Origin: Anisus vortex | Taxonomy: Eukaryota; Mollusca; Gastropoda; Planorbidae | Direction: 5' to 3' | NCBI GenBank assembly: GCA_949126835.1 | Contig: OX421502.1 | Span: 36,233,789 to 36,297,788, forward strand | Length of the DNA stretch: 64,000 bases | Part shown: one piece after another, positions 11,380-38,374 of the stretch | How the letters are laid out: each line of letters begins with the position of its first letter | Position numbering within the stretch: position 1 is the first letter of the stretch | The notes under the pieces: model-generated | The model's input: only the letters and a program-made list of their open reading frames with translations | The model's database searches: none | Told to the model about the DNA's origin: nothing | Program-made: the position numbers and the translations under genes

Positions 11380-11695
11380 TTTGATCCGTAGGGGCGGTGA
11401 AGCAGCGTTAACCAGTTTCCGTTGCCATGGAATACTTGAGGATTGTATGTCCAGCACAATGCCCAGCCGCCTTCAATTTTCACAACTAACTAACAACAGG
11501 TGCTCATCAGAGCTGGGTAGCCTCAGTGATACCCTCCGAACAATTTTTGAGCTCTAAGACAGACCAGCCAAGGACATTACACTTGTGCAATCAAATGGAA
11601 CAACACAATATATATGTATTGCTCAGTGCCCCGGACCCGGGTAAAGATCCTTTATCAGGATTCGAACCCAAGACCTTCAGTATGCCGATAAAAAT
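11380..11695 (-). mobile_element. tRNA-derived SINE, family 2 (B-box GGTTCGAATCC), interrupted
   Basis: On the minus strand the head includes GGTCTTGGGTTCGAATCCTG, a perfect B box. The body follows with CAGCTCTGATGAGCACCTG-like text and the tail GTTAACGCTGCTTCACCGCC. About 75 bases of unrelated sequence sit between head and body. Other copies are at 16179, 41978, 46483, 53448 and 58679. Confidence 0.7.
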
Positions 11696-11699
11696 GTGT

Positions 11700-12560
11700 A
11701 GATTTATTTAATATAACTATTAAAACTACTTTTTTGCATTGAAATGCAATAGATTTTTGTTCAATAACGATAAGTAGTATAAATTGCGTCCCCTGAATTT
11801 AGTTTAGAGCCATATATAGGCCTAAATAATATTCTATTAGATGTAATAAATAAAATAGGGGTAGGCCTACATAGATTTATTTAGTGGAATAAATATAGGC
11901 TATGTGTACAGATTTATTGATATTTAAGTCTAATACTTGTATCTAGACTCATAAATACAGGTCAATAGAGTATCAAAAACGTACAAGGTCCAATTAAGGC
12001 TAATGTATGTATATAGTTCATACATCATTAATGCATTAAGCCAACTAAAAGTTAACCCTTCAAATAACTTCATTTCTTGTCTACAATTTCTTTGTCTTAT
12101 CGGCGTAAACGTCATGGGAACACGCAAATTATTCATTTTAAAAACATATATATATAGCTAAATAAAATAAATTACCTCCCTTTACATATAATAGTTATAC
12201 TAGCCTATATAAAATATCTTCCATCAGAAAAAATAAAAAAATAAAAACTCCTCAAAAAGAAAAAAAAAATGATTTAATTAAATACTAACGTCTTAGAAAG
12301 GGCCTATGCCTGCAGTTTACATTTCAAAGTAAAATTGTCTTTTTTTTTTAAAAAAAAAAAGGAAATTCATATAATATGATGTTTGTGATTAGTAATGATA
12401 AAAACGATTTTTTCTGAATCAATACGATTTTTGAATGATTGTGCCCGTTAGCTCATACGTCGTGCTCCAGTGTGTTTAGATGTGAATGATATGTAAACGG
12501 TACACTTAGAATTTACACGTGTCTCTTCTAAAGCAAGAATTTTTGCGTCCTGTGCTAAAC
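11700..12560. other. No feature recognised
   Basis: Very AT-rich DNA with homopolymer A and T runs near 12230-12360. No coding or repeat structure is supported. Confidence 0.4.
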
Positions 12561-12572
12561 CGTGGTTTCACA

Positions 12573-12671
12573 GCGGGCACACCACGTCGTATCGACGAGG
12601 AATCATCTTGGAAATCACGAGAGTTTGTGGTTTCCACTTTGTTACCTCGTCGATACGACGTGGGGTGCCTG
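12573..12671. repeat. Foldback (hairpin) element with 28-bp arms
   Basis: The left arm (12573-12600) and right arm (12644-12671) pair at 26 of 28 positions around the core CACGTCGTATCGACGAGG. The loop itself can fold through TGGAAATCAC and GTGGTTTCCA. A second, diverged copy with the same core lies at 49476-49562. Confidence 0.8.
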
Positions 12672-12959
12672 CTGGGTAGCATTATTATAACTATAAACTA
12701 TAATGGATTTTTCTTGTGCTTAAAGTTTACAAATTACTCATTTATAAAGTGTCTTTGTCTTGACGTGCACTTTACGTTAACCCTATGTGTTCAAATGTCA
12801 ATGTTTGTTTAAATCTATATCAATTTACATCACTGATCTATATAATGCATAGATTTAAAGTTACTAAAACAGCCATATGGTGTAGATGTATTTATTGTAC
12901 ATTACACAAAAAGAAACAAAATATATAAAGAAAAGGAATTAATATATGGCGTTGATATA

Positions 12960-13320
12960 TATTGTACTAAAACAGAGAAACACGTTCATTGTAGAAATCC
13001 ACATAAAAATAAACAACACATGGAAACAACACACAGAAATAAACACACGGAAACAACAAACAAAAACAGCACATATAAACCATACAAAGAAACAATATAG
13101 AGTAACAGCACAAAGAATTAACACAAAGAAACCATAGGAAGAAACAACTTAGACAAACAACACAAAGAATTAGCACAAAGAAAACACAGAGAAAGAATAG
13201 AAAGATAACAAAAAAAAACAACATAAAAAAACAAGAGGAAAGCAATACAAAGATAACACAAAGTAACAATACAAAGAAACAACACAAAGAAACAACATAA
13301 AGAAACAACACAGATTAATG
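12960..13320 (+). repeat. Degenerate A/C-rich minisatellite
   Basis: About 360 bases built from irregular copies of AACAACACAAAGAAAC and related strings. Long ORFs on the minus strand across it (Phe, Cys, Leu-rich) are products of the repeat. Confidence 0.7.
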
Positions 13321-14213
13321 AGACGATATTGATAGAATTTTAGTGGCATTTAAGAAATATGTTTATTGTAAATTAAAAACACATGAAAACAGTTTCTTTG
13401 TAAAGCAAAAATTTATTTAGTATAAAATAATAGATATGAAAATATTTCAAGCATAAATTTGAGGATCTTATTTTTTTTTATAGCATATGAACAACTACAC
13501 TTCTTACTTCTTATTGCCTTATTACACATTGATAATTAGTCCACCTTTAAAAAAAATATTTTACAATGTTTGTAGTTTGTAATCTTGACCTTATGCCTAC
13601 AAATGTATCATATCATTTATGTCTATTACATCTAGATTGAAACTTAAGTTCTGTGCTAAAATATTTTAGTATATTAGACCTATATGGATAAATCTAATAT
13701 TTTTAACAAGCAATTTAATAAATTTTAACTTTTGGTGAAATAGGTGGTCACCAACATGTTATGAATAACAAATTAAAAATGATTTTAATTAAAAACAGTG
13801 TTGTTGTTTGTTTTTTTAAATTTAAAAACAAAAAGCTTCGTAACAAAGTTGTGACATGCAAATAAAAAAATAACAATCAAAATTAACAAAACATTAAAAT
13901 GTTTCAAATAATCTCAGATTCTTACAAAGTCATACACACTTTTGATAACTTCCGGTGGCGCCATAAGTATTCTTTAATAGTTGAGCTTCGGGAATTTCCG
14001 TTTTTTTTTTAAATTTTTTGTTCAGCTCGTCTTGGCCTGCGTCCAGCTATAGGCAATTACTATTAGTATTGTGCAAAGAAATGGAACAACAAGCATGGGG
14101 CGGGCAACCACTATCGTTTGACAACAGTCTTTCACTTTCACGTCACTCACACACTCGAAACCGGACATGCGTCTGCAAGAAAGGCGTGGCAATGCTGTGA
14201 CATGTTGAGTTCC
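13321..14213 (-). other. 3' flank and probable 3' UTR of thymosin beta
   Basis: This follows the thymosin stop codon on the minus strand. Minus-strand AATAAA signals occur near 13412-13417 and 13362-13367, and ATTAAA near 13973-13978. Which one is used cannot be decided. Nothing else is recognisable in this AT-rich stretch. Confidence 0.4.
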
Positions 14214-30092
<15,879 letters not shown>

Positions 30093-30289
30093 CTGAAAAT
30101 AGACAACAGCACATAAATCAGGTATAAGTAAAGTTATCCAATAAATTTCAGGCATGTTAAACAATACCCTGTATTATTTGTACACGGAGATAAAGCATTG
30201 AACCAATTTAGTAAAGAACTTATAAATGCGTGGTAATTAATCATTGAAAGACGGTCTTAGCTAAAAGTTAAGAGAGTAAAACTCTTTAC

Positions 30290-30358
30290 CGAAACAAGCG
30301 CAAAAAAAGTCTGCAAGTCACGTTTGCTCAGCGACAAGACTTAAATGTATATATTATA
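30290..30358 (-). promoter_or_regulatory. Candidate thymosin beta promoter and non-coding first exon
   Basis: On the minus strand TATAATATATAC lies at 30358-30347. About 30 bases downstream begins GC-richer sequence that ends TGTTTCG|GTAAAG at 30290, a plausible donor. Spliced to the acceptor at 30092 this gives a short leader exon, a common arrangement in thymosin beta genes. It is inferred from position and motifs only. Confidence 0.4.
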
Positions 30359-30779
30359 GAGAGAGGTTGGGTGATTGCTTGTGCGTGTCGTTAAAAAAAA
30401 ACGAGTCCGTTTTGGTTGAAGTGTTTTGGGTGGGTGTGTATTTTGTGGATGTTCGTAGAGTGGGTCCTGTCTAGTGTTCAACTTGAGAGTGTTTAGTGCA
30501 TACTATACTGTATTTCTATACTTATATATATAAGTATGTGTATATGTTTCTTTCCTGAGCTCTCATCCTGTGCGCAGTATGTGGGAAAGATACAAGTGGG
30601 CAATATGCCAGTGAAAGCTCCACAACAATGTCACTCAATCCTTAGCTTCAAATTTTTAAATTATTATTTTTTTTAATATTTACAATTCTTACTCCTGTGT
30701 ACGTTTTTTTAATTTGATAAAATGGAGAGAGAAAAAAAAAGAAAAAGAAGACAGTTTCTTTGCCTTGCTTCATCATTAA

Positions 30780-30852
30780 CCCTTCCCGTACCGACCTACT
30801 TCTATCTATGCTGCCTTCTGTTCCGTTATATACGCGCCCGGGACTGTAAGGG
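30780..30852 (+). mobile_element. 73-bp MITE flanked by TTAA
   Basis: Ends CCCTTCCCGTACCG and CGGGACTGTAAGGG are inverted repeats (11 of 14 positions). TTAA lies on both sides. The core includes CTATCTATGCTGCCTTC and TATATACGCGCCCGGG. Near-identical copies lie at 38295, 41039 and 43173. TTAA targets and CCC...GGG ends suggest a piggyBac-type origin. Confidence 0.85.
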
Positions 30853-30856
30853 TTAA

Positions 30857-31141
30857 CATGAAATACAACCCAATTACAACCTGTTGCAATGTTCAGATAA
30901 ACATAAGGACAGAAACACTTTTCTTATCCCTTATGCCAGAACAAATGCATACAAGTACTCCTTCTTACCGAGTGGCATTCGGGCATGGAATGGGTTGCCA
31001 GAACGAACCAGGAAAACCAGTAGCTTAACATCATTTAAAACATTAATAATAAAAATGCAAGACTATAGACTCGGACCACGGATGAACGTAGGACGCAATA
31101 ATCTTCTTTATAGATGGAGCGTCTGTAATATATAAGATAAG
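30857..31141 (+). mobile_element. CR1/Jockey-group LINE, 5'-truncated 3' end
   Basis: The open frame (30884-31135) reads NTFLIPYARTNAYKYSFLPS then GIRAWNGLP and SFKTLIIKMQDYRL, the typical C-terminus of CR1/Jockey-type reverse transcriptase proteins. The tail is CAATAATCTTCTTTATAGA, GGAGCGTCTGTAATATATAA and (GATAA)n. A 73-bp MITE lies just upstream. Related copies are at 53980-56165 (split), 57583, 59660 and 62100. Confidence 0.82.
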
Positions 31142-31265
31142 ATAAAATCTGAATGGGTGTAGATAGTGATGGGTGATAGTAGAAGTGGATGTGGGGCCTA
31201 CTTGTGAAAGGTGAAACAACAAAAGATGCAAACAAATACCGAGAGGTAATAAAACAAAAGACAAC

Positions 31266-33193
31266 AATAGGATGAAACTAAACAATCTGAGAATAGGATG
31301 AAACTAAACAATCTGAGAATAGGATGAAACTAAACAATCCGAGAATAGGATGAAACTAAACAATCTGAGAATAGGATGAAACTAAACAATCTGAGAATAG
31401 GATGAAACTAAACAATATGAGAATAGGATGAAACTAAACAATATGAGAATAGGATGAAACTAAACAATCTGAGAATAGGATGAAACTAAACAATCTGAGA
31501 ATAGGATGAAACTAAACAATCTGAGAATAGGATGAAACTAAACAATATGAGAATAGGATGAAACTAAACAATATGAGAATAGGATGAAACTAAACAATCT
31601 GAGAATAGGATGAAACTAAACAATCTGAGAATAGGATGAAACTAAACAATATGAGAATAGGATGAAACTAAACAATCTGAGAATAGGATGAAACTAAACA
31701 ATCTGAGAATAGGATGAAACTAAACAATATAAGAATAGGATGAAACTAAACAATATGAGAATAGGATGAAACTAAACAATCTGAGAATAGGATGAAACTA
31801 AACAATCTGAGAATAGGATGAAACTAAACAATCTGAGAATATGATGAAACTAAACAATCTGAGAATAGGATGAAACTAAACAATCTGAGAATAGGATGAA
31901 ACTAAACAATCTGAGAATAGGATGAAACTAAACAATCTGAGAATAGGATGAAACTAAACAATCTGAGAATAGGATGAAACTAAACAATCTGAGAATAGGA
32001 TGAAACTAAACAATCTGAGAATAGGATGAAACTAAACAATCTGAGAATAGGATGAAACTAAACAATCTGAGAATAGGATGAAACTAAACAATCTGAGAAT
32101 AGGATGAAACTAAACAATCTGAGAATAGGATGAAACTAAACAATCTGATAATAGGATGAAACTAAACAATCTGATAATAGGATGAAACTAAACAATCTGA
32201 GAATAGGATGAAACTAAACAATCTGAGAATAGGATGAAACTAAACAATATGAGAATAGGATGAAACTAAACAATATGAGAATAGGATGAAACTAAACAAT
32301 CTGAGAATAGGATGAAACTAAACAATATGAGAATAGGATGAAACTAAACAATCTGAGAATAGGATGAAACTAAACAATCTGAGAATAGGATGAAACTAAA
32401 CAATCTGAGAATAGGATGAAACTAAACAATCTGATAATAGGATGAAACTAAACAATCTGAGAATAGGATGAAACTAAACAATATGAGAATAGGATGAAAC
32501 TAAACAATCTGAGAATAGGATGAAACTAAACAATATGAGAATAGGATGAAACTAAACAATCTGAGAATAGGATGAAACTAAACAATCTGAGAATAGGATG
32601 AAACTAAACAATCTGAGAATAGGATGAAACTAAACAATCTGAGAATAGGATGAAACTAAACAATCTGAGAATAGGATGAAACTAAACAATCTGAGAATAG
32701 GATGAAACTAAACAATCTGAGAATAGGATGAAACTAAACAATCTGAGAATAGGATGAAACTAAACAATATGAGAATAGGATGAAACTAAACAATCTGAGA
32801 ATAGGATGAAACTAAACAATCTGAGAATAGGATGAAACTAAACAATATGAGAATAGGATGAAACTAAACAATCTGAGAATAGGATGAAACTAAACAATCT
32901 GAGAATAGGATGAAACTAAACAATCTGAGAATAGGATGAAACTAAACAATCTGATAATAGGATGAAACTAAACAATCTGAGAATAGGATGAAACTAAACA
33001 ATCTGAGAATAGGATGAAACTAAACAATATGAGAATAGGATGAAACTAAACAATCTGAGAATAGGATGAAACTAAACAATATGAGAATAGGATGAAACTA
33101 AACAATCTGAGAATAGGATGAAACTAAACAATCTGAGAATAGGATGAAACTAAACAATATGAGAATAGGATGAAACTAAACAATCTGAGAATA
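31266..33193 (+). repeat. 26-bp satellite array, about 74 copies
   Basis: The unit can be read as AATAGGATGAAACTAAACAA followed by TCTGAG. The main variant is the base after CAA-T: C or A (TCTGAG or TATGAG). Rarer forms are TCCGAG, TCTGAT and TATAAG. The array is 1928 bp with constant period. Variants are clustered rather than random, for example paired TATGAG units and a long uniform TCTGAG run around 31830-32130. The period is not a multiple of three and the unit has stops, so it is non-coding. It lies about 0.9 kb upstream of the proposed thymosin promoter. Confidence 0.97.
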
Positions 33194-34720
33194 CTTGTCT
33201 AAAACTCGATATGCTCAAAGCGCCTCCCCCCCCTTCCCATTCCTCCCATTTTTGTAACAGAATTAGACGCCCAGGCATGCGACTATTTAGAAGAATGTAA
33301 AGAACATTAAATTATAGAATCATTTTTTTAACAAGGGGGGGGGGGGGAAATTACTTCATCAATATGCCACGTCCTCAAGCTTTTTGAATCGGCATCTGTG
33401 TACAGTATTAATAAGTGTGTACGTGTGTGTGTGTGTGTGCATTCCAGCATTCTATCTAACTGACATCTGTGTGTTGTTTGACTCATTTGATGGACTATCA
33501 CACCATCCACTTTCAGACATTTCAACAACAATCTCATTTGTTCTTTTAGGGTCAGCTTGGCACATAGACCTACTCTCAGGGGCTGGTGGGGTAGGGGCAG
33601 CGGAAAGGAAAATTTAATTGGCCCTTTATGTTTGACTTTAAAATACAATTTTAATACAGTCCCCCGCCACCGCCCCACCCTCCCACCATTTACAAGTTCA
33701 CACAAGAAGAAAACAGCGACACAGCTTATTATTGACATTTTAAGAGAGTTTTAGGAAATGAAAGAAAAATACTAATTTGCAGATAATTTTCAGTGTTATG
33801 TTGCTGCTATGCGTAAAATCCTTAGGCGTGTCTGTATTGATAGCACAATCCAGTGGCGGAGCCAGAATTACTTTATTTTCTTCAGCAATAAGACCTACCA
33901 TCGAGGCAACAAAAATGTCACATTATTCCACTCTGTTCTACTCTGTAGAACGCTCTTGATTGTGTGTTGTACGTTGTGTGTGTGTGTGTGTTGTTTGCGT
34001 GCGCGTGTGTACATAGCCTATGTGTTATGTATATGTTTGGTGTATGTGTGTCTTAGAATATCAATGCATATACTTGACTAACTGTTTGAGTTTGTGATCG
34101 GTGGGTGAACTTTCAGTACACAACGAAACCTAGAAATTTCAAGTGCATTAAGGCCTAAAGAAAACAAAATAAACACAGCACCTTAACTTCCCCACGTTCC
34201 GCTCCAATGAATGGAAACCTTTAATTGGATATGTTTACTTCTCTCACCCTTTATTGCCAAGCTGAAGTTTCAAACCCCTCATATTCCGCCTCTATAATCT
34301 ATATCAAGTGTATGGTCCATTTCATCTGAACAGGCACTTATTTCTTGAATTCCAACCTATATAACCGCCCCCCCCCCTTTTACCATTGTACTTTTCATCT
34401 ATCCCCAGCGTTTTGAAGTATACAATACATGAAATGCAGCCAAAATATTATATTACATCGATTATGAATATTCTATAGACTTATGTGCCTTCTTGTTGTG
34501 TTTAAATATAGGGTGGACAATTTTCAATGTTGTGTATTGTAGTTTATTGTTATGCTGTGTATTGGTATTAATATTGTGCATATAATTAGTATGTTTAGGG
34601 CGCATTTTTAAATATTAGTATTACTATGCTGTATAGGAGAATGCCCGAGCGAACTGATTTTTATTTAGACTCTTATTATACAAAATAATAATAATAATAA
34701 TAAAAATATAGAAGACTATA
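33194..34720. other. Intergenic, GT microsatellites, no gene recognised
   Basis: GT runs occur at 33415-33440 and 33970-34010. G runs occur at 33336-33348 and C runs near 34368. ORFs here are repeat-driven. Confidence 0.4.
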
Positions 34721-37700
34721 GCAGAGGAAGGAGGCAGATAAAAATAGAGCTGACCAGATGACGTCACAAGATGGACAGGAACAGGCGTCACTCACTACAC
34801 GTCTAACGACCGAAAGATATGATGGAGTGTAGTGGAAGGCTCCATCACACAACGACCCTTTACGATGAGTACCAGGTTAAAGGTTAAAGGTGGAGGTGAA
34901 TTATTCAAGGTCATGAAACGCTTAATGCTACTTTATTGTCAAATATTCATTTTTTATCTATTGATTGATTAAAAAGAAATAATTTGAATTTTGTAGAATA
35001 TTATAACAAGAAATAATGGAATGGGTAGCCCGAAATACTCAGTACTCAGAAAAAAACTAAAAACTTAACATCATTTACAGCACACAGATAAGGGTAATAC
35101 TAGAGCCGCACTAACCTTTTCTATAGAAGAAGATTCTGTAGGTTATAAGATGAGATAAAAATCATTAAGCGTAAATAAAACGCATGCAGGTTTATTTGTG
35201 TCCATGTTATTTCGTATTGTGGCGAGAACGCTGCACTCAGGGTGCCGCCCCTTGACGTTGAAAGAACGCAAGTTGTATCGAATTGTAGTGACTGACACTT
35301 ATCAATGACATTTTCTCCACGTGGCACAAGACCTTCCAGTTTCTCTCCTTGTGTGTATGTGTGTTTTAATGATCGTATCTATAATATGTGATCTTTTGTC
35401 GTTGCTGTTGCATATATCAGTAAACCTTATTACAGTGTGCAGGCGAAGTCGGCCGACTTAACCGCCTGCAATCTCGTTTAACAGCCCGAGTAGCACAATA
35501 CACGTAAACGATATTGATCAACGTATTAAACACCGTATTTTGCTTTACATATAATGTCGCAGTCGAAAAAGCAAGAACAAGAAACTTGTTGATTTTTTAG
35601 AAAAAAATGCTGATTTGGCATATTTATACTACAAAACTCGTTCATAAAACACCCGTTCAATGCCCTTACAAATAAGAAAAAAAAACGTCTTTCTTATCTT
35701 TTTGTAATAATTAGGCATACTGATTTCAGGCAGTGTTTATTTTAGGCATTGTTGTGCACCCAATATCCACATTGATTTTCACGCAGTGCTTATAATTTAG
35801 GCATTGCTGTTCACCCATTGTTAAGTCTGCAGATACTCATGTGCAGTGTCCGATTTCAGCATCCTGGCATGTATCTGATTTCAGCATTCTGATGTTCACC
35901 AAGCTCTCGTTGTTAAACCTGATATCAGCGGAGGGATATATTTGATATAGGCTTTGTGTAGGTTACACTATTCATTGTAGGAATCGTACATTTTAGTCTA
36001 GATTTACAAGACAACTAAAACGTATTTAAGTTGCTTTTTGTTCGTTTTATCATTGAAGTTGTTATTGATAAATGACCTTCACTGATGATGATAATAGTAT
36101 TTATACATTCTATAAATATAATTGACAATTTTCGGGTGCACGGGTAGGAGGGGTGGGGTGGGGGAGTGTAAGAAGGGAAATAAAGGCGTGGAGGGGAGAA
36201 ACTTCACAAGATGGGTGGCATTTCTCTTAGTAGGCCTATCTTCACAACTGAAAGCGTGTTGACGAGGGATGTGCAGTGTGTAATGAATGTTGTGTAATTG
36301 TTGTACGAGGGCTAATTCTAGAATAGAGCAATGACAAACGCCTGATCACCATACAGTGAATTTAAGCCAAATATTCGCCAGTACAGATTGTTTTTCTAAA
36401 ACTGAAATTATTGGCGATCATCTCTTTGTTATTACCCCGGTAATGTTTAACAAGAGAAGAAAAAAATGGTAAAAACAAGGGCAGTAATAGAATACAGGGA
36501 GAGAACTCTGGAGCTAATACAAGCCACTAAAATTGATCAATCACATCCTCGCCCCCACTCATGTAGGCGGCCATTGAGAGGCTAGACGGTGACCTCACCA
36601 ATAAACACACACACTCAGACCCAGACACACAGAGACACACACAGACACTTCGCCCTCACCCTCCCACAAGCAAAGGCTTTGGAAAGCGAAGGCCGAACAC
36701 CGATCGATGGCCCAGAGCCAAAATTGTGTGCAAAGCAAAGTATCCTCCTCTAAGCACCCCTCCCCGTTACCCTCACCGGGGGGGTCAAGAGTGAGTGAGA
36801 CACACAGTGTGAGAGACAAAGAGAGAAGTGTGAGATTTAGAGAGACCCGTCCGGGGGACATGACCAAGTCCCTTAGCACTTGCTTTGTTCCCGTCCTGTG
36901 TTGGGGAGCTCATACCGCAATTTAGACTGTGTCCAATTTCGTCAAGTGGCCAAACATGGACTAAATGGTCTGTCTGGTAACGAGAATTGGTTGTTGTTGT
37001 TTTTTGCCCGGCCTGGCCTAAACACACAATGGCGAAAAAATTATGTATAAGAACATGGATTGGAAGGGAGCGGGGAGGGGATAACAGCGAAACAGCAAAC
37101 TATCGGCACCAACTTTGAAAAGTATATTAAAAAAAAGGGGGAATCTTATTTTAGGCTATACAATATTGACACAATGTCTGCTGATGTACGCACAAATAAA
37201 TGTAGGCCTACACTGGCAAAGCCTATTTGATCTATTTATCTAGCCCAGTTTACTTGTTTAAGCTATACCGGCATGCACTGGGAATAGAGGAGAGAAAACT
37301 GCTTGACGCCCAATTGCATGGGGTTTCCTTAATTATCGATATAAGTGAAAATGTGGAGAGTGGGGGGCGGGGAAATCCTTTAAGGACAGCTAATTGGTTA
37401 GTGGAGTAGGCCTAGAGTTCGGCTGCTTATAAAATCACTTTACCCAACGTCCTCCAGCCGGTCTTGCTGTGCTATAATATTTTTAAAGGATCGCTTACAT
37501 AGTTTATTTAATAAATACACACACACACATTTTATGGTAAAAAATAGGACTACACCACTGGGCAAATGGCCTCGAGTTTTTAGGCACTCGACTTCGGGTT
37601 CGACCTTTTCATAAAAATAAAAACACACTCGACTAGAGGCAAAGCAATGTTGTGTATGAGCTTTGAAGACAAACAGCTCAGTGCTGACCAATGTCCTTTA

Positions 37701-37820
37701 AGCCTGAGGGGATTTCAACAAACGCGCCCACAGTAACCCGGTTTACGCCACTGCAGGCTAAAGTCATCAAATATTGTAAGGGGGTTAACATTCTGGGTAA
37801 ACACAGCCTTGTTTGGCTCG
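34720..37820. other. Intergenic, no gene recognised
   Basis: It contains GATGACGTCACA (a CRE-like site) near 34758, a nested palindrome at 35439-35469 and a GC-richer block at 36540-36960 with CA and GA simple repeats. The block could be a promoter, but no exon is supported. Confidence 0.35.
35439..35469. repeat. Nested palindrome
   Basis: GCAGGCG and CGCCTGC flank the perfect 14-bp palindrome AAGTCGGCCGACTT. The whole can form a hairpin. Confidence 0.8.
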
Positions 37821-37821
37821 C

Positions 37822-37957
37822 AGCTGCTGACTTTATCATGACACACGGGCCTATTAGCTGCTGACATTGTCATGACACATAGTCTATTAGCTGCTGACAT
37901 TGTCATGATACATAGTCTATTAACTGCGGACATTGTCATGACAGATATGACCTATTA
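37822..37957 (+). repeat. 33-bp tandem repeat, about four copies
   Basis: The unit contains GCTGCTGACATTGTCATGAC then ACATAGTCTATTA. Copies diverge outward. The unit is a multiple of three, so a minus-strand frame stays open through it. Confidence 0.85.
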
Positions 37958-38025
37958 ACATGACCGACAAACTAGTGGTTAAATCTGGGCGAACCAGAGT
38001 TTGTAATTTTTTTTTTTACCTAATG

Positions 38026-38228
38026 CAGGAGTCGGCAACCCACGACCAGCGTGCCAGACTTGGCAGACAGAAAAATAAATTTTCAACGGCACGCGGAAGA
38101 CTCCTAAAAAAACTATTCAAGTATCTTCTTTTAGAAATTGAGTGCTAAAGCAGGGTGACATTTAGGCACGCTGAATGAATTAGACATATCATTTTTGCAC
38201 ACTATTATCAATAGGTTACCGACCCCTG
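38026..38228 (+). mobile_element. Short non-autonomous hAT element (203 bp)
   Basis: Ends CAGGAGTCGGCAACC and GGTTACCGACCCCTG are inverted repeats. It shares internal text with the element at 2384-2590. ACCTAATG precedes it and ACCTAATA follows, but a few bases beyond the terminus, so the duplication is only probable. Confidence 0.78.
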
Positions 38229-38294
38229 GTTAGTGACCTAATATATAAACACAAAAACAAAGTACCGGGTACCTAGTTAAGTTAATGTTCTTAA

Positions 38295-38367
38295 CCCTTC
38301 CCGTACCGACCTACTTCTATCTATGCTGCCTTCAGTTCCGCTATATACGCGCCCGGGACTATAAGGG
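38295..38367 (+). mobile_element. 73-bp MITE flanked by TTAA, copy 2
   Basis: TTAA at 38291-38294 and 38368-38371. It differs from the copy at 30780 at only a few positions (for example TTCAG for TTCTG, and ACTATAAGGG at the end). Confidence 0.85.
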
Positions 38368-38374
38368 TTAATAT

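Noticed and set aside
12939..13311. Phe, Cys-rich minus-strand ORFs looking like membrane segments
   Set aside because: Products of an A/C-rich minisatellite; multiple frames are open because of composition.
31266..33193. CRISPR-like regular array
   Set aside because: The 26-bp units abut directly with no spacers, and the context is an animal genome. It is a satellite.
33328..33738. 136-codon minus-strand ORF
   Set aside because: It includes translated GT repeats (Thr-His runs) and has no recognisable domain or splice structure.
36595..36925. GC-rich overlapping ORFs on both strands
   Set aside because: CA and GA repeats contribute much of the length; no conserved motif. It could be a promoter block but this is not supported enough to call.
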